7,315 bases of DNA from Betaproteobacteria bacterium (GCA_013298455.1 JAAFHR010000160.1:1-7315); one strand, 5' to 3'; positions 1-5,256 are shown, counted from the stretch's first letter. Notes: generated by a model not told the origin, from the letters alone. Made by a program: numbers and translations.

Positions 1-69
1 GGTTGTTGCCGCCTTCAGTGCGGCCATCGCCGCATCAACAGAATCACGCCCTCGAAACGGTCTGGACAT
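1..69 (-). CDS. N-terminal fragment of an unidentified gene
   Basis: An ATG at 69 reads leftward off the window edge with no stop in 23 codons, beginning MSRPFRGRDSVDAAM. A good ribosome binding site (AGGGAG) lies six bases upstream, which is the main reason to take it as a real start. The Ala-rich helical character after residue 10 recalls, from memory only, the N-termini of winged-helix IS630-type transposases. That is too short to assign, and an ordinary chromosomal gene is equally possible. It lies 37 bases downstream of the antitoxin remnant on the same strand, so an insertion that cut the antitoxin short would fit the layout, but this is inference. Confidence 0.3.
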   Translation of the reverse strand, partial: MSRPFRGRDSVDAAMAALKAATT

Positions 70-105
70 CGCGCACTCCCTAACTGAGATGCGCCTATTA
101 TCTAT

Positions 106-198
106 CTATTGAATTAGAAATGGAATCACATGCTCAATCGCGGCTTGTTCGCGCGCAGCCTGGAGTACATCGTCGCGTAGGTCGATCGTGGTTCTCAT
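106..198 (-). pseudogene. Truncated ribbon-helix-helix (VapB-like) antitoxin remnant
   Basis: A 30-codon reading frame starts MRTTIDLRDDVLQAAREQAA and then runs out of family-like sequence before a TAG stop. The opening is characteristic of small VapB/DUF2191-type antitoxins: a beta strand (MRTTIDL) that pairs with its partner to bind operator DNA, an acidic turn, then the first helix. Intact members are usually about 60-90 residues and carry a second helix and a toxin-binding tail, both absent here. No VapC (PIN-domain) toxin follows on the same strand. I read it as the surviving 5' end of a toxin-antitoxin module, cut off near codon 23. A very short functional peptide cannot be excluded but is unlikely. 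The family assignment rests on about 20 residues. Confidence 0.5.
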
Positions 199-228
199 GA
201 TTTTGTAAGCGTTGAGTATGGATGGAGT

Positions 229-257
229 ATTTTGTCATCAACGCATCAAACTATCAA
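229..257 (-). promoter_or_regulatory. Candidate sigma-70 promoter for the antitoxin remnant
   Basis: On the minus strand TTGATA (257-252) is followed by exactly 17 bases and then CAAAAT (234-229), a 5/6 and 4/6 match to -35 and -10. Two direct copies of ATACTC (minus strand), 11 bases apart at 230-225 and 219-214, overlap the -10 and expected start point. Such placement would suit an autoregulatory antitoxin operator. This is pattern matching only. Confidence 0.3.
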
Positions 258-314
258 TTGACAGGCGAGCGGATAGATCTTGGAGCCAATTTGAGCCATT
301 AGCCTCAACGACGA

Positions 315-1046
315 TCAAGCTCGAACTTCGTGAATTGACTCGACCCACTTAGGCTGCTTCGCTGGTCTGCCCGCCCTACCGATCGTCGTTCGCCGCTTCG
401 TCAAATCCGCCAGCCCCGACAAAAAAGCCCCGTCACCCATTGCCCAGCCCTTGTTCACGCAATCTCGGATTCGAGCTAGCTCCGCATCATTTCGTGCAAC
501 GCCCATCGACTGAAACATCTCAAGATACGCTGCTGAGCGAGTGCTCACGTCCGCCCCAAGCGAAGCATACACAGCGTGGGGCGAAATCAAATCGTCCGCC
601 ACCGAAAGCGCATTCCCACGATGACTCGACCATTTATAGTCGCCCGCCTGCGCCACCATTCCAGCCCGCACCGGATTGAGTTCAAAGTAGTGCATCAGTC
701 GCACAAGATAAGTGTCGGCCTGAATCGCCGTGGCGCGGTAGCGCCCCTCGAAGAGGGTGCCCGTTCGCTGGTACCGGCGATCGAAGTACTGCACGTAGAG
801 ACGCCCAAAACGCTGCATCGCCTTTGGTGCGCTCGACGCATCCATTGGTGTCGCCAAGAGATGCAGATGATTCGTCATCAACACATAGGCGTGAATTGCC
901 AAGTTGTGACGTTTCGCAGCGCCGGAGAGCGTGCTGCGCAGGAAGTGAAGATCGTCTTCCTCGCCAACAATGGGCTTGCGATCATTGCCACGCAGAATCA
1001 GGTGCAAGGGCATGGAGGGGGCGAAATAGCGAGGAAACCTAGCCAT
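315..1046 (-). CDS. REP-associated tyrosine transposase (RAYT, Y1 transposase family)
   Basis: A complete 243-residue member of the HUH/Y1 (IS200/IS605-like) superfamily, in the subgroup that acts on REP palindromes. Its family role is to nick and rejoin single-stranded REP/BIME hairpins through a covalent tyrosine-DNA link. The HUH metal-binding motif is visible as NHLHLL (His60, His62). The catalytic tyrosine should be one of those in LYVQYFDRRY (residues 83-92). The family-typical blocks GTLFEGRYRA (96-105), YFELNPVRAGMV (120-131) and YKWSSH (137-142) are all present, so the protein looks intact. The C-terminal 90 residues are a basic extension usual for RAYTs. The start was taken from the conserved N-terminus; no good ribosome binding site precedes it. 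The upstream region is interrupted by an IS4 remnant beginning 36 bases away, which may have removed its native promoter. GTAG-headed REPs, the usual RAYT substrates, occur at 5211-5409. Confidence 0.9.
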   Translation of the reverse strand: MARFPRYFAPSMPLHLILRGNDRKPIVGEEDDLHFLRSTLSGAAKRHNLAIHAYVLMTNHLHLLATPMDASSAPKAMQRFGRLYVQYFDRRYQRTGTLFEGRYRATAIQADTYLVRLMHYFELNPVRAGMVAQAGDYKWSSHRGNALSVADDLISPHAVYASLGADVSTRSAAYLEMFQSMGVARNDAELARIRDCVNKGWAMGDGAFLSGLADLTKRRTTIGRAGRPAKQPKWVESIHEVRA

Positions 1047-1070
1047 CGGAGCAGTTTAGCTGATTAATTC

Positions 1071-1081
1071 GAGTCTGACCC
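1071..1081 (+). repeat. Left target-site duplication of the IS4 remnant
   Basis: GAGTCTGACCC immediately outside the left inverted end, repeated exactly at 1953-1963 outside the right end. Eleven bases is within the usual 10-13 bp duplication of many IS4-family elements. The border could shift by one base because the bases at the junction are shared with the inverted repeat. Confidence 0.8.
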
Positions 1082-1092
1082 TGAGGTTTCCC
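1082..1092 (+). repeat. Left terminal inverted repeat of the IS4 remnant
   Basis: TGAGGTTTCCC, the exact reverse complement of 1942-1952. Similarity between the two ends stops after this point, where the left side turns straight into transposase coding sequence. Confidence 0.8.
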
Positions 1093-1928
1093 ATTCGATA
1101 AAGACCGCCACCGCGCCCCAGGTGCACCAAGCGTTTCTGGCGCGGCTCAAGTCGATGCTCCCAGCGGGCTGTCAGCCCATCGTGATCACCGACGCGGGGT
1201 TTCGTTCGCCATGGTTTCGCGCGGTCGAGGCGCAGGGCTGGCACTGGGTCGGACGCAAGCGAAACCGGGAGATGCTTCGAGAGTACAACGCCCCCGATAC
1301 GCCCGCCAAGCCTAACGCACGGTGGTTTGACTGCAAGCGCTTGTACGATAAAGCCAGCACTACAGCGCTCGATCTGGGGCGATTCGAGTGCGTTCGAAAT
1401 CACCCGCATCTGCATCGCTTGGTGCTCATCAAAGCTGCGCCTAAAGGGCGCATCAAAGTCACCGCCCACGGAGAAAAGTGCCGCAGCAATCACAGCCAGA
1501 AGCAAGCCCGCGCGCAGCGCGAGCCTTGGTTGTTGGCCGCCTCGCTCTCGCTGGCTCACTTAAGCGCTCAGACCATCGTCAATCTCTACACGCAGCGCAT
1601 GCAAATCGAACAATCGTTTCGAGATACCAAGAACGCACGATGGGGGCTGGGGCTCTCAGAGAGCCAGAGCCGAAGCCCGGAACGACTGGCGGTGTTGGCC
1701 TTGATAGCCAGTCTGGCTGAGTTCGTGTTCCGGTTGATCGGCCAGTGCGCGATCAAGCATCACTTGCAATACGACTTGCAGTTGACCAACCGCAAATCGC
1801 GCCCCGAGATCTCTGTGATTCGCGCGGGCAAGCTGCTCATCAATGCAGCGCTCTGCCGCTTCACCGCGGAGGAGTTCCGACAAACGATGCGGGCGTGGAC
1901 GTCACCTCATTGGGCGCGACGAACATGA
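1092..1928 (+). pseudogene. IS4-family DDE transposase, N-terminally truncated
   Basis: A 278-codon stretch ends in TGA at 1926 and has no proper start. Family-like sequence begins at HSIKTATAPQ, directly after the inverted repeat. The second catalytic aspartate is in ITDAGFRSPWF (Asp codon at 1191). The IS4 signature Y-(2)-R-(3)-E-(6)-K is intact in YTQRMQIEQSFRDTK, with the catalytic Glu codon at 1608. The first catalytic aspartate, which in relatives lies in a WSDL-like motif shortly before this point, and the N-terminal DNA-binding part are missing. The protein therefore cannot be an active transposase. The C-terminus appears complete. A GTG at 1122 could start a 268-residue product, but there is no convincing ribosome binding site and I do not regard it as a functional gene. 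Confidence 0.9.
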
Positions 1929-1941
1929 TCAGAAATTTGTG

Positions 1942-1952
1942 GGGAAACCTCA
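1942..1952 (-). repeat. Right terminal inverted repeat of the IS4 remnant
   Basis: GGGAAACCTCA, exact inverse of the left end, 13 bases past the transposase stop codon, which is the normal close spacing in IS elements. Confidence 0.8.
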
Positions 1953-1963
1953 GAGTCTGACCC
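1953..1963 (+). repeat. Right target-site duplication of the IS4 remnant
   Basis: GAGTCTGACCC, exact copy of 1071-1081. Removing the element and one copy restores a continuous AATTCGAGTCTGACCCC motif upstream of the RAYT gene. Confidence 0.8.
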
Positions 1964-1986
1964 CAATTATGATAAACCTTCGCTAT

Positions 1987-2715
1987 CTATTCTGGCCAAG
2001 GTGTGAATGGTGCCACGCCGATCACCTGCGCTGTACGGGCGTCGATGATTATCGTGAAGTCCTTGTTTCTAGCCTTTAGGCCCTGAAAGCGAACCGCGTC
2101 GGCTGACAGGTTACGTTCCGCAAGCCACGCGTCGATATGAGACTCCCGCCCAGCGTTCAGTCGCTTGAGCTCGCTGATCGGTTGCGCGCGGGACAGTATG
2201 TCTTGCTGCATATTCTCTAAGGGTTGGTGGTGCTGCGGGAAATGCCCGTAATCACTGCCGCTGAAGAGCACTCGCTCTCGCTCAGAAGAGGATGAGGGCG
2301 TTCTCGTACCTACCCACTTTGGACCGAACCACGGAAGCGATCGAGCCTCCGCTACGAGCTCTTCACTCGAAACATCGCTTGCCTGAATCACGTCGAAGCG
2401 ATGCCCCAGCGCCGCCACGTATACAGGACGTCCTGCAAATAGCGTAAACACACCGTAACTCAATGCGAGCACCTGAAGAACGCCGATGACAAACAAATCA
2501 AACTTGAGCGACTTTTTTCCAGACTTGAAAACCACAAACGTGAGTAGGGGGCCCAGAACGACGTCTACCGCCAGGAGCATGAGAAAGATGTTGAGCCCAC
2601 CCACCGCGTCGAACAATGGGGGCGGGTACCATACAGTCCAAAAAAAGCTGAGTAAGATCAACCCTATGCTGGCGCAGATGCCGAAGTGGACAAGCGCAGC
2701 TCGAAATCGTGACAT
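1987..2715 (-). CDS. tfpZ: TfpX/TfpZ-family type IV pilin accessory protein
   Basis: A 242-residue inner-membrane protein resembling the TfpX/TfpZ accessory proteins encoded next to pilA in several Pseudomonas pilin groups and in many other proteobacteria. In the family these proteins influence surface piliation and assembly of their cognate pilin; no enzymatic role is established. Three membrane segments are visible at about residues 9-29, 41-63 and 72-95. Family-like blocks are WYPPPLFDAVGG (29-40), DVVLGPLLTFVVFKSGKKSLKFD across the second loop, and the conserved C-terminal end with IIIDARTAQVIGVAPF. The region after residue 96 is soluble and probably periplasmic. The ribosome binding site is weak (AAAGG, some 13 bases from the ATG). 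It lies 66 bases downstream of the second pilin on the same strand with no terminator between them, so it is probably cotranscribed with the pilin genes. I cannot separate TfpX from TfpZ by eye. Confidence 0.88.
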   Translation of the reverse strand: MSRFRAALVHFGICASIGLILLSFFWTVWYPPPLFDAVGGLNIFLMLLAVDVVLGPLLTFVVFKSGKKSLKFDLFVIGVLQVLALSYGVFTLFAGRPVYVAALGHRFDVIQASDVSSEELVAEARSLPWFGPKWVGTRTPSSSSERERVLFSGSDYGHFPQHHQPLENMQQDILSRAQPISELKRLNAGRESHIDAWLAERNLSADAVRFQGLKARNKDFTIIIDARTAQVIGVAPFTPWPE

Positions 2716-2781
2716 TGGCCGTGGCGTACCTTTCTGTACAAAAATGTATGAAGAGTATTGGCTATCTAGCGCGTACCGGGG

Positions 2782-3234
2782 TCATTTACATTGGGACGGT
2801 AGGTATTGAGTCTGAACAGTTGTTCCAGCAGCCGCACTGCAATCGAATGAAAAAGTACCGTTCGCGTTTGCCGAAATTTGTAGCGCCATCAATCTACCCT
2901 GCGCAACTCCTGTTTTTGCGCCCAACGTTGACACAACTAGAGCCGGTGCGGCCAGAGTCGCGCCAGGTGTATACGTAATCAATGCAACGTTGTCCGTATT
3001 GGCGGCAACGGCTGTCCCCACCTGCAAGGCAGATGGCCACAGGCCTTGAGCAATCGCGTACTCGGCAACCAACGTTGATGCGACATTTCGGTTGAAAGAA
3101 ATCGCTTCTGAGACCCTAGTACGTACCGTGTAATCTTGATAGGCAGGGATCGCAATCGCCGCGAGAATTCCAATAATCGCCACTACGATCATTAGCTCAA
3201 TCAGTGTAAAGCCACGAACCGACTTGCGACCCAT
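2782..3234 (-). CDS. pilA: Type IV pilin, second tandem copy
   Basis: A 150-residue type IVa pilin precursor. The leader MGRKSVRG ends in the glycine that prepilin peptidase PilD cleaves, and the mature protein starts FTLIELMIVVAIIG, with the conserved Glu5 and hydrophobic assembly helix. Cys132 and Cys149 bracket a 16-residue D-loop ending in YLPSQCK, identical in its last seven residues to the first copy. The middle differs strongly from the first pilin, so the subunit would present a different surface. The start is set by the leader; a longer frame running back to 3465 would give a nonsensical 77-residue extension through the terminator and the upstream gene. It sits 85 bases after the first pilin's stop, behind a terminator and with only a weak ribosome binding site, so it may be a low-level or minor pilin read by transcriptional read-through. 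Confidence 0.95.
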   Translation of the reverse strand: MGRKSVRGFTLIELMIVVAIIGILAAIAIPAYQDYTVRTRVSEAISFNRNVASTLVAEYAIAQGLWPSALQVGTAVAANTDNVALITYTPGATLAAPALVVSTLGAKTGVAQGRLMALQISANANGTFSFDCSAAAGTTVQTQYLPSQCK

Positions 3235-3269
3235 TCTTGAACTCGCTTTCCTAAAATCATGAACGCAAG

Positions 3270-3296
3270 AAAAAAGGCTCCCGTGGAGGAGCCTTT
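3270..3296 (-). terminator. Intrinsic terminator between the two pilin genes
   Basis: On the minus strand AAGGCTCC pairs with GGAGCCTT around a six-base loop (9 bp stem counting the flanking A-T pair), followed by six T residues at 3275-3270. It lies 24 bases after the first pilin's stop. It would end most transcripts there and let only read-through reach the second pilin and tfpZ. Confidence 0.85.
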
Positions 3297-3319
3297 CCGC
3301 TAAAAGTAAATGATGCTGT

Positions 3320-3781
3320 TTATTTGCACTGCGACGGAAGGTATTTTGGATTGACATTCGTTCCGGCGGCAGTATTGCAAGCAACGGAGAACGTGTCATT
3401 GCCGGCACCACCCCACGTTGCGGTATGAGCAACGAGTCCACCGGTCGCTGGCCCCGTTCCTGCACCGAGTGTCGATGTAACGGTGAACGGGGTTGCTAGC
3501 GCGGCACCTGCACCGGCAGTAACACCGATAGCTGAAATGTTTTGGACGCTAGTTGGCGCTGCTGGCGTGAACTGCTGTGCAGTAGGCCAAGCCCCGTTAG
3601 AGACCGCGAATTCGACTGCCGTATTAATGGCGTTACGATTGAAAGTCGCCGCTTCAGTTACCCGCGCGCGAACCGTGTAGTCCTGGTACGCCGGAATCGC
3701 AATAGCCGCCAAAATACCGATAATCGCCACGACGATCATCAACTCGATCAGGGTGAAACCCTTTTGAATAGAACGCTTCAT
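3320..3781 (-). CDS. pilA: Type IV pilin, probable major subunit PilA
   Basis: A 153-residue type IVa pilin precursor, the subunit polymerised at the inner membrane into the retractile pilus used for twitching, adhesion and DNA uptake. The leader MKRSIQKG is cleaved by PilD before FTLIELMIVVAIIG; Glu5 of the mature protein is present. After the assembly helix comes the usual AIPAYQDYTVRARVTEA, and Cys135-Cys152 form the D-loop with the ending YLPSQCK. The middle is rich in Ala, Gly and Thr, as in many non-glycosylated or O-glycosylated pilins. The start is the ATG at 3781, preceded by AAGGAA at nine bases; a TTG two codons upstream is in frame but unnecessary. It is the first gene after a sigma-54-like promoter and is followed by a strong terminator, which fits abundant monocistronic expression. 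Confidence 0.96.
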   Translation of the reverse strand: MKRSIQKGFTLIELMIVVAIIGILAAIAIPAYQDYTVRARVTEAATFNRNAINTAVEFAVSNGAWPTAQQFTPAAPTSVQNISAIGVTAGAGAALATPFTVTSTLGAGTGPATGGLVAHTATWGGAGNDTFSVACNTAAGTNVNPKYLPSQCK

Positions 3782-3845
3782 TTTCAATTTCCTTCCCCGA
3801 TTTGGGAGTTATCACCAGCGGAGGTCGCTGTATGGCTTCTTTGGA

Positions 3846-3861
3846 TGCAGCGGGCGTGCCA
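3846..3861 (-). promoter_or_regulatory. Sigma-54 (-24/-12) promoter of the first pilin gene
   Basis: The minus strand reads TGGCACGCCCGCTGCA, matching the RpoN consensus TGGCACG-N4-TTGCW with one mismatch. The invariant GG and GC are exactly ten bases apart. The predicted start point is near 3835, giving a leader of about 54 bases before the pilin ATG. In Pseudomonas and relatives pilA is RpoN-dependent and activated by the PilS/PilR two-component system, so the same control is inferred here. Confidence 0.85.
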
Positions 3862-4291
3862 CCTTGGGTGGGTTTGTCCTAATTGATTGATAAATAAGGA
3901 GAAAGTTTTTTGGTGATGTGTGTTTCCCGGAGGAATCTGATCGGGGTTGCGCGGCCAGCGGTTGAAATGTGACGTTTTTTGTCACGGGCGTGACGTGGGG
4001 TGACGAGCTGGTTATGCGCCACATCTTGCCTATAAGCATTTCCTCCGCAACTCATTTCTTCATTGGGCTTAAGTGCTAAATCCTGCATTTTCATTATTTA
4101 TTCCGAAAGACACGTAGCCCAATAAAAAAACAGTTTCTGCCAATAAGCTGTTTCTGCAGTTTCAATGAACGACGGTGGACACTTAACGTTCCTGCGAGCG
4201 TCGGGCGAATAGCTCAGCATGCATTGTTCGTGCGCTGCCGGGTTCACGAATTGGAAGGTTTCTGGGAGAGCGGCCCGGTTTGCGGCGCTGG
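3862..4291. other. Intergenic region upstream of the pilin promoter; no confident gene
   Basis: This 430-base stretch between the pilin promoter and the Uma2 stop codon holds the GTGACG repeats. It also has an A-rich stretch near 4125, two direct copies of GTTTCTGC 19 bases apart (about 4134 and 4153) and no clear terminator for the Uma2 gene. One small minus-strand frame (4094-3879, 71 codons, beginning MKMQDLALKPNEEMSCGG) has a fair ribosome binding site (CGGAA, six bases from the ATG). It matches nothing I recognise and runs through the presumed regulatory repeats, so I do not call it a gene. The frame at 4400-4098 overlaps the Uma2 gene and looks spurious. Confidence 0.5.
3969..4005. promoter_or_regulatory. 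Phased GTGACG repeats, candidate activator sites for the pilin promoter
   Basis: GTGACG occurs at 3969, 3990 and 4000 (steps of 21 and 10 bases, about two and one helical turns), with an inverted GTCAC at 3981. The first copy and the inverted copy form GTGAC-N7-GTCAC. The cluster lies roughly 135-170 bases upstream of the predicted sigma-54 start, a normal distance for enhancer-binding activators. The motif does not obviously match the published PilR half-site, so the binding protein is not identified. Confidence 0.45.
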
Positions 4292-4864
4292 CTAGTCGTC
4301 GAGATCGGCGAACAATTGCGCGCCGGTGATCGTCAGTCCGACGGAGGCGAGCGTGATGATGACTGTGTCGCCGATCTCTGAAAACGGGTGCAGCACCCAA
4401 AGGCCGTCGGCACCGATTCGATAAACGTCAACGCTCTTTCGATCAATGTCGATTAGCGCATATTCCTTGAGGCTTTTGATCGCTCGGTAGCTTGCGAATT
4501 TGTCGCCTCGATCGAACGCGGCGGTGCTGGGGGAGAGGACTTCGAAGATGAGCGTTGGTTCGCGCTTGATAAGCCGGCTACCCCGATCTGTCTCAGAGCA
4601 AGTCACCAATCCATCCGGATAGAAATAGTCACCCCGCTCGGACACTGCAACCTTCATTTCGTTGACATACGTCTTGCATCTTGAACCAACGAGATGTTTG
4701 CGAAGTGATTCGCCCAAATTCATCGTGACGGTGATGTGACGATCCTCCGCTCCTGCCATCGCAAAAACCTCGCCGTTGAAAAACTCATGACGAACGGATT
4801 GCGTCGCATCCCAGGCGAGAAAATCGTCCGCGGTAAACGGGGTTTTAGGCAGTGCGTGTCCCAT
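4292..4864 (-). CDS. Uma2 family (DUF820) PD-(D/E)XK nuclease-like protein
   Basis: A complete 190-residue member of the Uma2/DUF820 family, which has a restriction-endonuclease fold; cellular substrates are generally unknown. The family pattern is clear: HEFFNGEVFAMAG (26-38), FYPDG with the metal-binding Asp84, FEVLSPSTAAFDRGDKFASYR (107-127) holding Glu108 and the following conserved D-R-K-Y residues, and KEYALID (133-139). The second position after PD is Gly instead of the more usual Val, a minor difference. These genes are common as scattered singletons in proteobacteria and especially cyanobacteria. No partner gene adjoins it. It has no ribosome binding site, and a TATGAT box sits six bases before the ATG, so leaderless expression is possible. 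No terminator is visible after it. Confidence 0.88.
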   Translation of the reverse strand: MGHALPKTPFTADDFLAWDATQSVRHEFFNGEVFAMAGAEDRHITVTMNLGESLRKHLVGSRCKTYVNEMKVAVSERGDYFYPDGLVTCSETDRGSRLIKREPTLIFEVLSPSTAAFDRGDKFASYRAIKSLKEYALIDIDRKSVDVYRIGADGLWVLHPFSEIGDTVIITLASVGLTITGAQLFADLDD

Positions 4865-4870
4865 GAGCGA

Positions 4871-4876
4871 ATCATA
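4871..4876 (-). promoter_or_regulatory. Candidate -10 box giving a leaderless Uma2 message
   Basis: TATGAT (5/6 match to TATAAT) ends six bases before the Uma2 ATG, so transcription would start at the A of the ATG. The absence of any Shine-Dalgarno sequence agrees. No good -35 is present at 16-18 bases, and the inverted GAGCG/CGCTC around the box (4884-4865) could be an operator. Confidence 0.35.
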
Positions 4877-4890
4877 CCGCGCTCAAAAAC

Positions 4891-4915
4891 AAAAAAGCCA
4901 GCAAACGCTGGCTTT
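4891..4915 (-). terminator. Intrinsic terminator of the tRNA-Leu gene
   Basis: On the minus strand AAAGCCAGC pairs with GCTGGCTTT around a four-base GTTT loop, followed by a T tract (4896-4891). It begins eight bases after the CCA end of the tRNA and separates it from the Uma2 gene. Confidence 0.9.
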
Positions 4916-4922
4916 GTCTGTT

Positions 4923-5009
4923 TGGTGCCGAGGGGGGGACTCGAACCCCCACACTATCACTAGCGGTGGATTTTGAATCCACTGCGTCTACCAATTCCGC
5001 CACCCCGGC
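4923..5009 (-). tRNA. tRNA-Leu (anticodon CAA, reads UUG)
   Basis: An 87-base gene with encoded CCA. The acceptor arm GCCGGGG pairs with CCTCGGC (one G-U). The anticodon stem GTGGA/TCCAC encloses the loop TTCAAAA, giving anticodon CAA. A long variable arm of the class II type follows, and the T arm GGGGG-TTCGAGT-CCCCC is perfect. These features together specify leucine. It stands alone, with its own extended -10 promoter and terminator. Confidence 0.97.
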
Positions 5010-5036
5010 ACGGGTGTTTTCACAACCTAGCCAGAG

Positions 5037-5045
5037 ATTGTAGCA
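5037..5045 (-). promoter_or_regulatory. Extended -10 promoter of tRNA-Leu
   Basis: The minus strand reads TGC-TACAAT, the extended -10 pattern TGN-TATAAT with one mismatch, about 27 bases before the tRNA 5' end. No -35 match is found in the GC-rich sequence 17 bases upstream, where the extended element may compensate. Confidence 0.6.
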
Positions 5046-5116
5046 AGGTGGGCGGGGGACGGGGCGCTCGGCGGGCTTTTAGCAGCGCTGCTCATGAGGC
5101 GGCGCACTTCGCATTT

Positions 5117-5142
5117 CCGTTCGGGCTTAGCTGGTCCAAGCC
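5117..5142 (+). repeat. Dispersed palindromic repeat, left unit of an inverted pair
   Basis: A degraded copy of a widespread proteobacterial intergenic palindrome (CCGTTCGGGCTTAGC followed by TGGTCCAAGCC), in which GGGCTT pairs with AAGCC around an AGCTGGTCC loop. The related unit at 5160-5186 lies in the opposite orientation 17 bases away. The family resemblance is from memory; the hairpin and inverted pairing are visible directly. Confidence 0.6.
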
Positions 5143-5159
5143 TTGGTTGGATGCCATCA

Positions 5160-5186
5160 GCCCTTCCACACGCTCAGGGCGATCGG
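5160..5186 (-). repeat. Dispersed palindromic repeat, right unit of the inverted pair
   Basis: GCCCTTCCACACGCTCAGGGC can fold on itself through GCCCT/AGGGC and is followed by GATCGG, mirroring the CCGTTCG start of the unit at 5117. Substitutions relative to the usual CTTCGACA core suggest the copy is old. Confidence 0.6.
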
Positions 5187-5210
5187 TTTGTTGCTGAACG
5201 GCGTTGGTTT

Positions 5211-5235
5211 GTAGGAGCGGTTCCACTGCAATCGG
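5211..5235 (+). repeat. GTAG-type REP element 1
   Basis: Starts GTAGGAGCGGTTCCACTGC, with the GTAG foot and a GCGGTTCCACTGC imperfect palindrome typical of REPs that are substrates of RAYT proteins. Its right half has drifted (CTGC where the other copies have CCGC). Confidence 0.8.
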
Positions 5236-5256
5236 TTGGGCAAGGAGGGCGTCGTT

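Larger units (their letters stand above)
1082..1952 (+). mobile_element. Internally deleted IS4-family element with both ends retained
   Basis: The element is bounded by 11-bp perfect inverted ends (TGAGGTTTCCC at 1082-1092, GGGAAACCTCA at 1942-1952), extendable to 12 with the shared outer base. The ends are flanked by the direct repeat GAGTCTGACCC. Between them lies the C-terminal two thirds of an IS4 transposase on the plus strand, opposite to every confident gene around it. Transposase homology starts directly after the left inverted repeat, so a deletion removed the left-end interior and the N-terminal coding part. The total of 871 bp is short for the family, whose intact members are usually well over 1.2 kb. 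It cannot move itself, but with both ends present a full-length relative could mobilise it. Confidence 0.85.

Noticed and set aside
576..1067. Plus-strand frames within the RAYT region, up to 163 codons
   Set aside because: They lie antisense to a clear Y1 transposase, have no family-like motifs and reflect codon bias of the real gene.
1056..1559. Minus-strand frame of 167 codons over the IS4 remnant
   Set aside because: It is antisense to recognisable transposase sequence, crosses the inverted end and shows no motif of its own.
3235..3465. 77-residue N-terminal extension of the second pilin
   Set aside because: It runs through the terminator and the end of the first pilin gene; the class III leader fixes the start at 3234.
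4098..4400. Minus-strand frame of 100 codons overlapping the 3' end of the Uma2 gene
   Set aside because: It overlaps a confident gene in another frame, and no family resemblance is visible.
4923..5009. tRNA-Leu 3' end as an integration site for a genomic island
   Set aside because: No direct copy of the tRNA end and no integrase are present in the window; the neighbouring Uma2 gene is a common chromosomal singleton.
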